A stretch of DNA of 48,890 nucleotides from positions 1-48,890 of the forward strand of contig URRZ01000004.1 of the NCBI GenBank assembly GCA_900550385.1, in the 5' to 3' direction. The notes beneath the pieces are model-generated. The model had not been told where the DNA came from and ran no database searches. It saw only the letters and a program-made list of their open reading frames with translations. Below are positions 9,340 to 17,438 of the stretch, piece after piece. Position numbers and translations under genes: made by a program. This DNA is from an uncultured Coriobacteriaceae bacterium (lineage in GTDB: Bacteria > Actinomycetota > Coriobacteriia > Coriobacteriales > Eggerthellaceae). Each line of letters starts with the position of its first letter. The stretch's first letter is position 1.

Positions 9340-10647
9340 GTGAAGATCGTCCAGAAGAAGCTCGATGACGGCAAGGTGCTGGTCAGCGCGCTGGCATCCA
9401 CGGAGGAAGTGGGGCGCGCCCTCAACACCGCGCATCTGGCGTTCGCCCAGCAGATGGGCTTGGCGCCCGAACGAGGCAAGACGGTCGCCCAGGTCGCCGA
9501 GGAACGCATGGGCGTGCGCGACCTGGATTCGATGGTCGTGTCCCAGGCGGTGGAGACCCTCATGCCCTTCGCCGTGGACAAGACGGGGATCGTCCCCGCC
9601 TATCCGCCCACGGTGGAGCCGAAGTCCAGCCTCAAGCGCGGCAAGACGTTCCAGTTCGAGGTCACCATCACGCCCAAGCCCGACTACGAGCTGACCTCCT
9701 ACGACCCCGTCACCATCCCCGCGATGGCGGCGGAAACCTCCGAAGCCGAGATCGACGAGCAGATCAAGGGCATGGCCAACTCCTACGCGCAATACCTCGC
9801 CGACGACCCCCATCCGGTGAGGAAGGGCGACATCGTGAAGATCGCGATGGAGGCCAAGCGCGCTGACGGCGGCAAGATCGACGCGCTTTCCACCACGGGG
9901 CGTACGTACGTGACCGACGAGGGCTACATGCCCGACGGCTTCGACCAGAACATCGTGGGCATGGATGTGGGGGAGACCAAGACCTTCTCGTTCGAGGCCC
10001 CCGACATCGACGAGCAGGGCAACCAGATCACCGCCACGATCACCGCAACGGTGACCATCGTGGAGATCCAGAAGCGCGTCCTTCCCACCATCGACGACGA
10101 ATGGGTCAAGAAGTTCATGCCCTTCTACAAGGACCTGGAGAGCCTGCGCGCTTCGATCAGGGAGAACCTGGACGGTGCACACGCCAGGGAGCGCCAGAAC
10201 GCGATGCGCCAGGCCGCCGCGGCGGAAGCGGCGTCGCGTTTCCAGGGCTCCATCGCCGACGAGGTGTACGAGGCGACGTCGCGGGCCATGCTGGCGAACC
10301 TGCGCAACTCGCTTGCCCAGCAGGGCACCAATTTCAAGGAGTTCGTCGAGCAGCAGGGCGGCGAGCAGCAGTTCAACATGATGATGCTGCTGCAGACGCG
10401 AGAGATGCTGGTGCAGGGCTACGCGCTGGATGCTGTGTTCCGCCACGAGGGACTTGCCATCACCGGCGAGGACTTGGACGAGGCCTGCATCGAGATGGGC
10501 GGCGGGGACCCCAAGACGATGCGCCGCCAGCTGGAGGAGAGCGGCCGCGGCTTCGCCCTGCGCGAGGCGGCCGAGCGCCTGCGCGCCAACAAGTGGCTGG
10601 TGGAGCACGCCATCATTTCCGAGGCCAAGGCCCAAGGCTCGAACTAG
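9340..10647 (+). CDS. tig: Trigger-factor-like ribosome-associated chaperone
   Basis: This is a 435-residue protein with trigger factor layout: an N-terminal domain (about 1-110), a FKBP-like segment (about 150-245, with VRKGDIVKIAMEAK, GYMPDGFDQNIVGMDVGETKTFSF), and a helical SurA-like C-terminal domain. The start is the GTG at 9340, 9 bases after a GAGGAGGG site. The N-terminal domain is short and lacks an obvious canonical ribosome-docking GFRxGK signature, so it is a divergent member. Trigger factor binds L23, whose gene lies at 5301, but this proximity may be coincidental. An IS element is inserted immediately after the stop codon. Confidence 0.85.
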   Translation: MKIVQKKLDDGKVLVSALASTEEVGRALNTAHLAFAQQMGLAPERGKTVAQVAEERMGVRDLDSMVVSQAVETLMPFAVDKTGIVPAYPPTVEPKSSLKRGKTFQFEVTITPKPDYELTSYDPVTIPAMAAETSEAEIDEQIKGMANSYAQYLADDPHPVRKGDIVKIAMEAKRADGGKIDALSTTGRTYVTDEGYMPDGFDQNIVGMDVGETKTFSFEAPDIDEQGNQITATITATVTIVEIQKRVLPTIDDEWVKKFMPFYKDLESLRASIRENLDGAHARERQNAMRQAAAAEAASRFQGSIADEVYEATSRAMLANLRNSLAQQGTNFKEFVEQQGGEQQFNMMMLLQTREMLVQGYALDAVFRHEGLAITGEDLDEACIEMGGGDPKTMRRQLEESGRGFALREAAERLRANKWLVEHAIISEAKAQGSN

Positions 10648-10649
10648 CG

Positions 10650-11925
10650 GGGGATGCGGACGTTTTCTTGGACGGGCCTAGGCGGCCAGCCCGAGCCGCG
10701 CCCTGCGGCCCCTGATCGTATCGTACACGGTGCGACCCCCCTCGTCGAACGCCTTGAGGCGCTCCTCCCGGTACCAGCGGACGTACCTGCCGAGCTCCCC
10801 GATGAAGCCCTCCGCCGTCCAGCCGCTCCAGTCCCGTCCGAAGAACAGCTCGACCTTGAGCCTGCCGAAGAACCCCTCGCAGGCGGCGTTGTCGGGCGAG
10901 TGGCCCCTGCGGGACATCGACCTTGTGATGCCCGCCTCCTCGCAGGCGGCCACCCAGTCGGGCGTGCGGTAGTGCCAGCCGCGGTCGGAGTGCAGGGTGA
11001 AGCCGCCGCCGGTGGCGGCGACCGCGCCCCCGAGCATCTCGGCGACGAGCGCCTTGGAGGGGCTCGTGCCGGCGGAGAACGCGACCACGTCGCCGTCGTG
11101 GAGGTCTATGACGGGGCTGAGGTAGACCTTGCGGGGGTCGTCCGGCAGCCTGAACTCGGTGATGTCGGTCGCCATGACCTCGCCGGGGCGGGCGGCCGAG
11201 AAGTCGTGCAGGTCGCGCGCGCCGTCGACGAGCAGCAGGTTCGGCGCCGCCGCGCGCCCAGCCTCGCCGCCGTAGGAGCTGTAGCGCCGCCGCCGGGGCC
11301 TGCGGGCCTCGAGGCCCTCCTCGCGCATCACGCGCTTCTCGGAGGCGCGCAGGCCCCGCGCGAGCAGGGCCGCGCGGATCCGGCGGTACCCGTAGGCCCC
11401 GCCCGACGCCCCGAACTCCCCGCGCACAGCGCCCCTGATGTCGGCGTCGCGGTCGCGGTCGAGCCGCGCCCTGTGGTACTCATAGGAGCTCTTCGAGATC
11501 CTCAAGAAAGCGGTGATCTCGCGGAGGGGCAGGCCTGTCGCCGCGCGCAATCTCTCTCCCAGCTCGCACTTTTTCCTGTTCGACATCGAACCCGGGTGCG
11601 AGCCTGCCCCTTTTAGGTCGTCCAACACCGCCCTGAGCAGCATGTTCTCGGTCATCGCGGCCTCGTAGGCCGCCCTCTCCGCCTCGTCCAAGGGATCCAC
11701 CGCCTCCCGAACCGTCCTGTAGCGGATTGTACCCTCGGGCCTGCGGTGCGGCAAAGCCCCCGCGACCCACCTCCCGACGGCCGAGCGCGAGGCGCCGCAC
11801 AGCTCGGCGGCCTCGGCGTGGGACATCCCCTCCTCGACGGCGAGCAGCGCGAGCTCCACCGCGTCCCTGTCGTACATGCGGACCTCCAATCCGGACCGAT
11901 GGTCCAACTTTTTGTCCGCATCCCC
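10650..11925 (-). mobile_element. IS3-family insertion sequence, complete
   Basis: The element is about 1276 bp and is bounded by imperfect inverted repeats. The left end reads GGGGATGCGGAC followed by GTTTTCTTGGAC; the right end, complemented, reads GGGGATGCGGAC followed by AAAAAGTTGGAC. GCG directly flanks both ends (10647-10649 and 11926-11928), a 3-bp target duplication typical of this family. It holds one transposase gene on the minus strand with an intact DDE triad. The left target copy starts with the last base of the trigger-factor stop codon, so that gene is not damaged. Confidence 0.88.
10678..11877 (-). CDS. IS3-family transposase (single-frame OrfAB type)
   Basis: This is a 399-residue protein. 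The N-terminal helix-turn-helix (about 1-45, AVELALLAVEEGMSHAEAAEL) is the OrfA-like part. An HTH-like segment (KKCELGERLRAATGLPLREI) leads into the integrase core. The catalytic residues sit in TDITEF, SDRGWHY and PDNAACEGFFGRLK, giving D-D-E. The start is the ATG at 11877, 6 bases after a GGAGG site; an ATG 30 bases further upstream lacks such a site. Unlike most IS3 members, both parts are in one uninterrupted frame, so no programmed frameshift is needed. It appears intact and probably active. Confidence 0.92.
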   Translation of the reverse strand: MYDRDAVELALLAVEEGMSHAEAAELCGASRSAVGRWVAGALPHRRPEGTIRYRTVREAVDPLDEAERAAYEAAMTENMLLRAVLDDLKGAGSHPGSMSNRKKCELGERLRAATGLPLREITAFLRISKSSYEYHRARLDRDRDADIRGAVRGEFGASGGAYGYRRIRAALLARGLRASEKRVMREEGLEARRPRRRRYSSYGGEAGRAAAPNLLLVDGARDLHDFSAARPGEVMATDITEFRLPDDPRKVYLSPVIDLHDGDVVAFSAGTSPSKALVAEMLGGAVAATGGGFTLHSDRGWHYRTPDWVAACEEAGITRSMSRRGHSPDNAACEGFFGRLKVELFFGRDWSGWTAEGFIGELGRYVRWYREERLKAFDEGGRTVYDTIRGRRARLGLAA

Positions 11926-11953
11926 GCGCCGCTTTTCGAATGCGGATTCCCTG

Positions 11954-11989
11954 CAGGGGAAGGACGGCCGCCGCGGCCGCCTTCCCCTG
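11954..11989 (+). terminator. Long hairpin downstream of the IS (former tig terminator?)
   Basis: CAGGGGAAGGACGGCCGC (11954-11971) pairs with GCGGCCGCCTTCCCCTG (11973-11989) with one bulged A, a stem of about 16 bp followed by TTCGCTATCT. It lies about 65 bases beyond the IS. Before the insertion it would have been about 30 bases after the trigger-factor stop, so it probably ended that transcript. The T-run is weak. From 11990 to 12198 I see no gene, only a short TTGCATTTGCAA near-palindrome (12117-12128). Confidence 0.55.
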
Positions 11990-12198
11990 TTCGCTATCTA
12001 GATCGGGATAACCTGCTTGAGCGGCTGTCGGCAGGGTTCCGGGCAGGCTGGGCGCCCTGCGGCTTTCGGAAGGCGCTCCTCTTCTCATTCCTCGCTCCGA
12101 ATTATTCTCGATCGCGTTGCATTTGCAATCGCTTCTCGTCTCGCCCTTGATTATCCTTAAACGGAAATGTTCCTGATCGGGATATAAAGGGAAGGGCG

Positions 12199-13263
12199 AT
12201 GGCGAGGGAAAGCGAAAAAGCGAGCGTTTCGGCGTCGGCATCCCGAATCCCGCGTGTCGATATCGCTTTCTGGATCAAAATAGCCTGCCTCGCCGCGCTT
12301 CTGGTGATCGTGTACCTGCTGTCCTTCCTCATCGGCAGCGTCGACCTATCGGTGGCGACGGTGGTGGACATCATTCGCTCCAGCTTCATGGAGGTCGAAG
12401 CCTACTGGGACGGCGTGCTCGAGCAGATCGTCCTCGGCGTGCGGTTCCCTCAAATCACCCTGTCCGTGCTGGTGGGCGGCGCGCTTGCCGTTTCAGGCGC
12501 GTCGTATCAGACGGTCTTCAAGAACCCCATGGTCTCCTCCGACATCCTCGGCGTGTCGGCCGGCGCGGGTTTCGGGGCGGCGCTTGCGATGCTCAACGGC
12601 TGCGCCTGGTGGGAGATTCAGATCTCCGCTTTCGTATGCGGCGCCGGGGCGGTGCTCGCCGCCTATTGCATCGGGGCGGTGTTCGGCAAGCAGAACATGA
12701 CCATCCTGGTGCTTGCGGGCGTGGTCGTCTCGAGCTTCTTCCAGGCGCTCATCTCCATCATCAAGACGGTCGCCGATACCGACAGCGTGCTTCCCTCCAT
12801 CACATTCTGGCTGATGGGAAGTCTGAACAAGGGCGACAACGTCGACGTTGCTGTGGTGCTTCCCGCGGTCATCGCCTCGATGGCGCTGCTGTTCGTGTTC
12901 CGCCACAAGATCGATGCCCTTTCGGCGGGCGAGGACGAGGCGATTGCCATGGGCGTCAACGTCCCGCTCGTCAAAGGCATCGTGATCGTCGCCTCCACGC
13001 TCATGACCGCCTGCGCGGTTTCGGTGGCGGGCATCATCGGCTGGGTGGGCATGGTCGTGCCGCATATGGCGCGCGCGGTCACGGGCGCGTCGTTTTCCAA
13101 GCTCATCGCCAGCTCGTTCCTCATCGGCGGCGTGTTCCTCCTGCTCATCGACGATGTGGTGCGCTCGTCGTTCGCGGATCTTCCGCTCGGCGTGCTCACC
13201 GCCCTCATCGGCACCCCGGTGTTCGTCTTCCTCCTCATCCGCACGCGCAGGGAGTGGGTCTGA
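12199..13263 (+). CDS. FecCD-type ABC importer permease (MolB-like)
   Basis: This is a 354-residue polytopic membrane protein with about nine or ten membrane segments. It carries the FecCD hallmark GGALAVSGASYQTVFKNPMVSSDILGVSAGAG near residues 92-125, and GIIGWVGMVVPHMAR near 275. Members import siderophores, haem, cobalamin or, in the MolBCA subgroup, molybdate/tungstate. It shares a stop/start overlap with the ATPase gene (TGATG at 13261) and is followed by the binding protein. The operon sits beside nitrogenase-like and MoeA-like genes, which makes a metal or oxyanion substrate plausible. The actual substrate cannot be read from the sequence. Confidence 0.88.
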   Translation: MARESEKASVSASASRIPRVDIAFWIKIACLAALLVIVYLLSFLIGSVDLSVATVVDIIRSSFMEVEAYWDGVLEQIVLGVRFPQITLSVLVGGALAVSGASYQTVFKNPMVSSDILGVSAGAGFGAALAMLNGCAWWEIQISAFVCGAGAVLAAYCIGAVFGKQNMTILVLAGVVVSSFFQALISIIKTVADTDSVLPSITFWLMGSLNKGDNVDVAVVLPAVIASMALLFVFRHKIDALSAGEDEAIAMGVNVPLVKGIVIVASTLMTACAVSVAGIIGWVGMVVPHMARAVTGASFSKLIASSFLIGGVFLLLIDDVVRSSFADLPLGVLTALIGTPVFVFLLIRTRREWV

Positions 13264-14117
13264 TGCTTTCGGTCGACGGTCTGCGCTTCTCGTATCGTCG
13301 CGGGCGCGAGATCCTGCGCGGCGTGACGTTTTCGGTGGATGCCGGCGACATCCTGTGCCTGCTCGGGTCGAACGGCACCGGCAAGACGACGCTTCTGAGA
13401 TGTCTGTTGGGTCTGTCGAAGCCGGATTCGGGAAAGATCCTGGTCGACGGCGCCGATCTGGGGAAGCTATCGGTGAGGCAGCGCGCCCGCTTCATGGCGT
13501 ACGTGCCCCAATCCACCAACATCGCGTTCCCATACAAAGCGCGCGAAGTGGTGATGATGGGGCGCGTCTCCCGCCTGGCGCCGGGCGCCGGCCATTCACG
13601 CGAGGACAGGGAGGCGGTCGAGCAAGCGCTCGAGCGGCTGCAGATCTCGCATCTGGCGGAGTGCCGCTATCAGGAGATGTCGGGCGGCGAACGGCAGATG
13701 GTGCTTGTGGCGCGCGCCCTCGCCCAGGAGTCGCGCCTGCTTGTGATGGACGAGCCCACGGCGAACCTGGACTATCACAACCAGGTGAAGATCCTCGCCG
13801 CCATCCGCCATCTCTCGTCGCAGGGGCTGGGGATCCTCATGACCTCCCATTACCCCGACCACGCGTTCCTGGCGTGCTCGAAGGTGGCTCTGATGAAAGG
13901 CGGGGCGATCGTCGCATGCGGCGACCCCGATGAGGTGGTGACAAGCGAGAGCCTGACCGACCTCTACGACACGCCCGTCCATGTGGGCCAGACGTCGGTG
14001 GGCGCGCTGTCGATAAAGACGTGCATCCCCTTGCTCGACGAGGCGGGGTTTCCTTCGGCGGCGCACTGCGCACCGCCTGAGGTGCCGTCCGCGGTCTTCG
14101 CGCAGGGTGATCGGTAG
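13263..14117 (+). CDS. FecE/HmuV-type ABC importer ATPase (MolC-like)
   Basis: This is a 284-residue ATPase. Walker A is GSNGTGKTT (residues 35-43), the signature is MSGGERQMV, and Walker B is LLVMDEPTANLD, followed by the switch histidine in MTSHYPDHAF. The D-loop and switch spacing match the FecE/BtuD/HmuV family that pairs with FecCD permeases. The ATG overlaps the permease stop codon. The C-terminal 40 residues are a poorly conserved tail. It powers import by the permease encoded immediately upstream. Confidence 0.92.
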   Translation: MLSVDGLRFSYRRGREILRGVTFSVDAGDILCLLGSNGTGKTTLLRCLLGLSKPDSGKILVDGADLGKLSVRQRARFMAYVPQSTNIAFPYKAREVVMMGRVSRLAPGAGHSREDREAVEQALERLQISHLAECRYQEMSGGERQMVLVARALAQESRLLVMDEPTANLDYHNQVKILAAIRHLSSQGLGILMTSHYPDHAFLACSKVALMKGGAIVACGDPDEVVTSESLTDLYDTPVHVGQTSVGALSIKTCIPLLDEAGFPSAAHCAPPEVPSAVFAQGDR

Positions 14118-14144
14118 CAGGAGCACGGAAAGAACGGAGCAATC

Positions 14145-15242
14145 ATGAAGAACGAAGAAACCGGAAGGAAGCGGAGTTGGTTGGCGCCCGCCGCCGCCAT
14201 CGCGCTGTCTGCGGCGCTGGCGTGCACGGGCCTTGCAGGGTGCTCGTCCCCGTCGCAGGAATCCACCGGCGGCGACGAGCCCGCCGCGACGCAGGAGGCC
14301 GAGACGCGCACCGTCACCGACATGGCGGGCCGCGAGGTCGAGATCCCCGCGACCATCGACAGCATCGCCACGTTTGGCTCGGTGGGCGTGCTCAACGCGT
14401 TCGTGGAATGCATGGGCGAAGGCGACAAGATCGTCAACGAGATGCCCGCGAACTTCACCAAGAACGACAAGTGGGCGATGCAGTACAAGTTTGCCCCGCA
14501 GCTGTCGGAAGGCCCGGTGCTCGAGACCTCCGATGGCGTCGACATCGAGGCGACGCTCGAGCTTGCGCCCGACCTGTGCATCACGATGACGGCCGATACG
14601 GCGCAGCAGCTCGAGGAGAACGGCCTCGCCTGCATCGTGCTCGAATGGGGCGACACCGAAGACGTCAAGACCGCCGTCAGCCTGATGGGCGAGGTGCTGG
14701 GCGCCGAGGATCGCGCCGACCAGTACAACCAGTACTTCGACGACATGGTCGCCAAAGCGCAGGAGCGCACCGCGAACTTGTCCGATGACGAGCGCCAGCG
14801 CGTCATCTACGGCGATGTGACCACGCTCACCAATCCGCATATCATTTCCGAGTGGTGGATCGAAGCCGCTGGCGGCATCAGCGTGACGGCCGAAGCCCAT
14901 ACTAAGAACTCGCTCGAATACACCATGGAGGATCTGCTGGCATGGCAGCCCGAGGTGATCTTCTCCAGCGGCTCCACCGCCGAGGATATCGCCGCCGACG
15001 CCAACTTCGCCAACATCCCCGCAGTCCAGAACGGTGAGATCTACCTGGTGCCCACCGTCGCCCATGTGTGGGGCAACCGCACGGTCGAGCAGCCGCTGAC
15101 GGTGATGTGGGCCATGAACAAGATGTACCCCGACCTGTATCCCGAGGATGAGCTTGCCGAGGATATCAAGTACTTCTACAGCACGTTCTTCGAGTACGAC
15201 ATGTCCGACGAGGAAGTCGACAGCATCATCAACTACCAGTAG
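14145..15242 (+). CDS. BtuF/MolA-type substrate-binding lipoprotein
   Basis: This is a 365-residue secreted lipoprotein. A basic N-terminus is followed by a hydrophobic segment and an LAGC lipobox (Cys about residue 30), then a Ser/Glu/Thr-rich linker. The mature part begins TVTDMAGREVEIPATIDSIAT, the typical start of the Peripla_BP_2 fold, and continues to DLLAWQPEVIFSSGS and LTVMWAMNKMYPDLYP. It captures the ligand for the FecCD-type importer. The family includes siderophore, haem, cobalamin and molybdate/tungstate (MolA) receptors. The MoeA-like gene downstream favours an oxyanion but does not prove it. Confidence 0.88.
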   Translation: MKNEETGRKRSWLAPAAAIALSAALACTGLAGCSSPSQESTGGDEPAATQEAETRTVTDMAGREVEIPATIDSIATFGSVGVLNAFVECMGEGDKIVNEMPANFTKNDKWAMQYKFAPQLSEGPVLETSDGVDIEATLELAPDLCITMTADTAQQLEENGLACIVLEWGDTEDVKTAVSLMGEVLGAEDRADQYNQYFDDMVAKAQERTANLSDDERQRVIYGDVTTLTNPHIISEWWIEAAGGISVTAEAHTKNSLEYTMEDLLAWQPEVIFSSGSTAEDIAADANFANIPAVQNGEIYLVPTVAHVWGNRTVEQPLTVMWAMNKMYPDLYPEDELAEDIKYFYSTFFEYDMSDEEVDSIINYQ

Positions 15243-15282
15243 GAGCACGGGGCGCGGATGCGCCGCACGATGAAAAGACGCT

Positions 15283-15327
15283 GACGGGGCGGGCGGTTGC
15301 AAATACCGCGGCATCGCCCTCCCCGTC
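15283..15327 (+). other. Nested hairpin between binding protein and nifH-like gene
   Basis: GACGGGG (15283-15289) pairs with CCCCGTC (15321-15327), and inside it GCGGT (15293-15297) pairs with ACCGC (15305-15309). There is no T-run. It could attenuate transcription or protect an mRNA end between the importer genes and the nitrogenase-like genes, allowing different expression levels. The rest of the 149-base gap (15243-15391) shows nothing else clear. Confidence 0.4.
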
Positions 15328-15391
15328 GTGATTCTTGATCAAGGTGCATTCGTTCGGTGCGAATGCAGGATGCCTGAGGACAGGGGGGCGC

Positions 15392-16228
15392 GTGTTTCGG
15401 CTTGCGATGTACGGCAAAGGCGGGATCGGCAAATCGACGACGGCGAGCAACGTCTCGACGGCATTGGCGGCAGACGGACTGCGCGTGATGCAGATCGGCT
15501 GCGATCCCAAAGCCGATTCCACGCGCATCCCCATGCGAGGCGAGCGGATCACGACGGTGCTCGACGCGATGCGGGAGGCGGAGGCGGCCGGGCGCGAGGT
15601 GCGCCTCGAGGATGTGGTGCGCACTTCGCCCGACGGCGTGCTGTGCGTGGAGGCGGGCGGGCCCATCCCCGGCGTCGGCTGCGCGGGGCGAGGCATCGTC
15701 GCCGCGTTCGATCTGCTGAAGCAACTCGATGCCTACGCCCTCTACCGACCCGACATCGTCATCTACGACGTGTTGGGCGATGTCGTCTGCGGCGGGTTCG
15801 CCATGCCGCTGCGCGGCGAGCACTCCGATGCGGTGATGGTGGTGACGTCCGGCGAGATGATGTCGCTGTACGCCGCCGCGAACATCCTCCATGCGGTCTC
15901 ATCGTTCCAACGTCGCGGCTACGCCCGCTTCGCCGGGCTGATCGCGAACCTTCGAGACGTCGAAGCGGAGGAGCGCCGCATCGGGGAGTTCTGCGCGGAC
16001 GAGGGCGCCTGGGTTGCCGGTACGATCCCGCGGTCCCGCGCCATCCAGCAGGCGGACGAGCGGTGCGTTCCGGTGGGGGAGCTCGCCCCCGAATCCGCCG
16101 CATGGAAGGCGTATCGCGACCTCGCCTCGCTCGTCGCGGGCATGGCGGCCGGCTCGGTTCCGCTCGGCCCCGCCCCCGGCGATCGGGTTCCGCCCGTCGG
16201 ATCGACGGATGCGGCGAAGGGGGCGTGA
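15392..16228 (+). CDS. NifH-like ATP-dependent iron-sulfur reductase
   Basis: This is a 278-residue P-loop protein of the NifH/BchL/CfbC family. The nucleotide site is GKGGIGKSTT (8-17) with the family-specific first lysine, followed by QIGCDPKADST (34-44). The two cysteines that bind the bridging 4Fe-4S cluster in a dimer are present: C97 in GGPIPGVGCAGRG and C133 in DVLGDVVCGGFAMP. R100, the ADP-ribosylation site of true NifH, is also kept. The start chosen is GTG at 15392, since upstream alternatives add unrelated residues. Its partners are the two component-1-like genes that follow. It lacks neighbours nifB, nifE and nifN, so it is not a classical nitrogenase reductase. Confidence 0.9.
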   Translation: MFRLAMYGKGGIGKSTTASNVSTALAADGLRVMQIGCDPKADSTRIPMRGERITTVLDAMREAEAAGREVRLEDVVRTSPDGVLCVEAGGPIPGVGCAGRGIVAAFDLLKQLDAYALYRPDIVIYDVLGDVVCGGFAMPLRGEHSDAVMVVTSGEMMSLYAAANILHAVSSFQRRGYARFAGLIANLRDVEAEERRIGEFCADEGAWVAGTIPRSRAIQQADERCVPVGELAPESAAWKAYRDLASLVAGMAAGSVPLGPAPGDRVPPVGSTDAAKGA

Positions 16229-16232
16229 CGGC

Positions 16233-17438
16233 ATGGCGCGGCTGATGTACCAGATATCCACGGCATCGCGCAGGAAGCGGACGCTCGCCATACCGGAGAG
16301 CCGCACGCTCTACCTCTGCCCCAACGCCTGCGCGCGGCGCCGCGGCCTGCGCGCATTGCGCAACGGGGTCATGGACGACGTGTCGTTTTTGCGGTTCTCG
16401 CAAGCCGATGTCGTCACCGGCGCCTACGAGCGCAGCGCCATCGAAGCGTGCGGGCGCCTGCTCGACGCGCTCCCCAAGCGCCCCCGCGTCGTCTCCCTCT
16501 ACGTCAACTGCATCGACGATTTCCTGGGCACGGACGCGCGCGCGTTGGTGGACGAGCTTTCGAGCCTTCATCCCGACGTCCGCTTCGTCCTGTCGCGCAT
16601 CAACCCCATCTCGGACGACGTGAGCAAGACGAAGCTGCAGAGCATCCACATGCGCCTGTACGAGCCGCTCGAGCCTCAGGCGGAACACGACGGGGGCGTC
16701 ACGCTGCTAGGTCATTTCGAGGAGATCCCCGCGGCAAGCGAATTCCACCGGATCGTGGAGGACCTCGGGCTGGGACCGGTTCGGCAGGTGTTCACATGCG
16801 CGGATTTCGCCGAGTACGAGCTGCTGGCGAAAAGCTGCCTTGCGCTGTCGCTCTCGCACCTGGGCGACGCGGCGCTCGACGATTTCGGCGAACGGCTGGG
16901 CGTTGCCGGCATGCGCTGGCATGCGAGCTACGCGCTCGACGAGATCGAACGGCGCTATCGTCGGCTCGCCGCGCTTTGCGGGGGATCCGTCGACTGCTCC
17001 GAGTTCGCGACGGAGGCGCGGGCGGCGATCGAGCGCGCCCGGGCGGTCGTGGGCGACGCGCCCATCGCGGTCGATTCCTCGGCGTCCCTGAAGCCGTTCA
17101 CCTTGGCGCTCGACCTTCTCTCGTACGGGTTCAACGTGCGCGCCGTGTTCGCGCTGCATGCGAAAGCCGATGACTCCGCCGCCGCGCGCCTGCTCGAAAA
17201 GGAGCATCCGGAAGTCGCCATCGTCCGCGACGGGGGCGCTGCGGCGGTGCGCGGCGTGCCACGCACCGCAAGGAACGCGGATTGGGTCGCCGTGGGCTCC
17301 GATGTGGCGTTTCTCCTAGAGGCTCCGCATGCGGTCGATATGTACCACGATGAAGGGTTTTTCGGCTTCCAGGGCGTCAAGGCGCTGATGGAAGGCTTGA
17401 GCGCAGCCGTCGAAGGCCGCAGGGGAGGGGAGGCGTGA
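16233..17438 (+). CDS. Nitrogenase component-1-like subunit A
   Basis: This is a 401-residue protein of the nitrogenase component 1 (NifD/K, BchN/B, CfbD) superfamily. The N-terminal part has YLCPNACARRRG (C29, C33), then QADVVTGAYERS, and NCIDDFLGTD (C93), which lines up with the third cluster cysteine and GDD motif of NifD/K. The C-terminal part ends with DEGFFGFQG, like the conserved end-domain glycine motif. No cysteine/histidine pair for a FeMo-type cofactor is recognisable. The ATG lies 4 bases after the nifH-like stop and the end overlaps the next start. It is probably one half of a heterodimer receiving electrons from the NifH-like protein. The reaction is unknown. Confidence 0.85.
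   Translation: MARLMYQISTASRRKRTLAIPESRTLYLCPNACARRRGLRALRNGVMDDVSFLRFSQADVVTGAYERSAIEACGRLLDALPKRPRVVSLYVNCIDDFLGTDARALVDELSSLHPDVRFVLSRINPISDDVSKTKLQSIHMRLYEPLEPQAEHDGGVTLLGHFEEIPAASEFHRIVEDLGLGPVRQVFTCADFAEYELLAKSCLALSLSHLGDAALDDFGERLGVAGMRWHASYALDEIERRYRRLAALCGGSVDCSEFATEARAAIERARAVVGDAPIAVDSSASLKPFTLALDLLSYGFNVRAVFALHAKADDSAAARLLEKEHPEVAIVRDGGAAAVRGVPRTARNADWVAVGSDVAFLLEAPHAVDMYHDEGFFGFQGVKALMEGLSAAVEGRRGGEA

Noticed and set aside
12117..12128. Riboswitch upstream of the FecCD operon
   Set aside because: The 273-base gap lacks a recognisable cobalamin, Moco or other riboswitch core; only a short palindrome and one hairpin are present.
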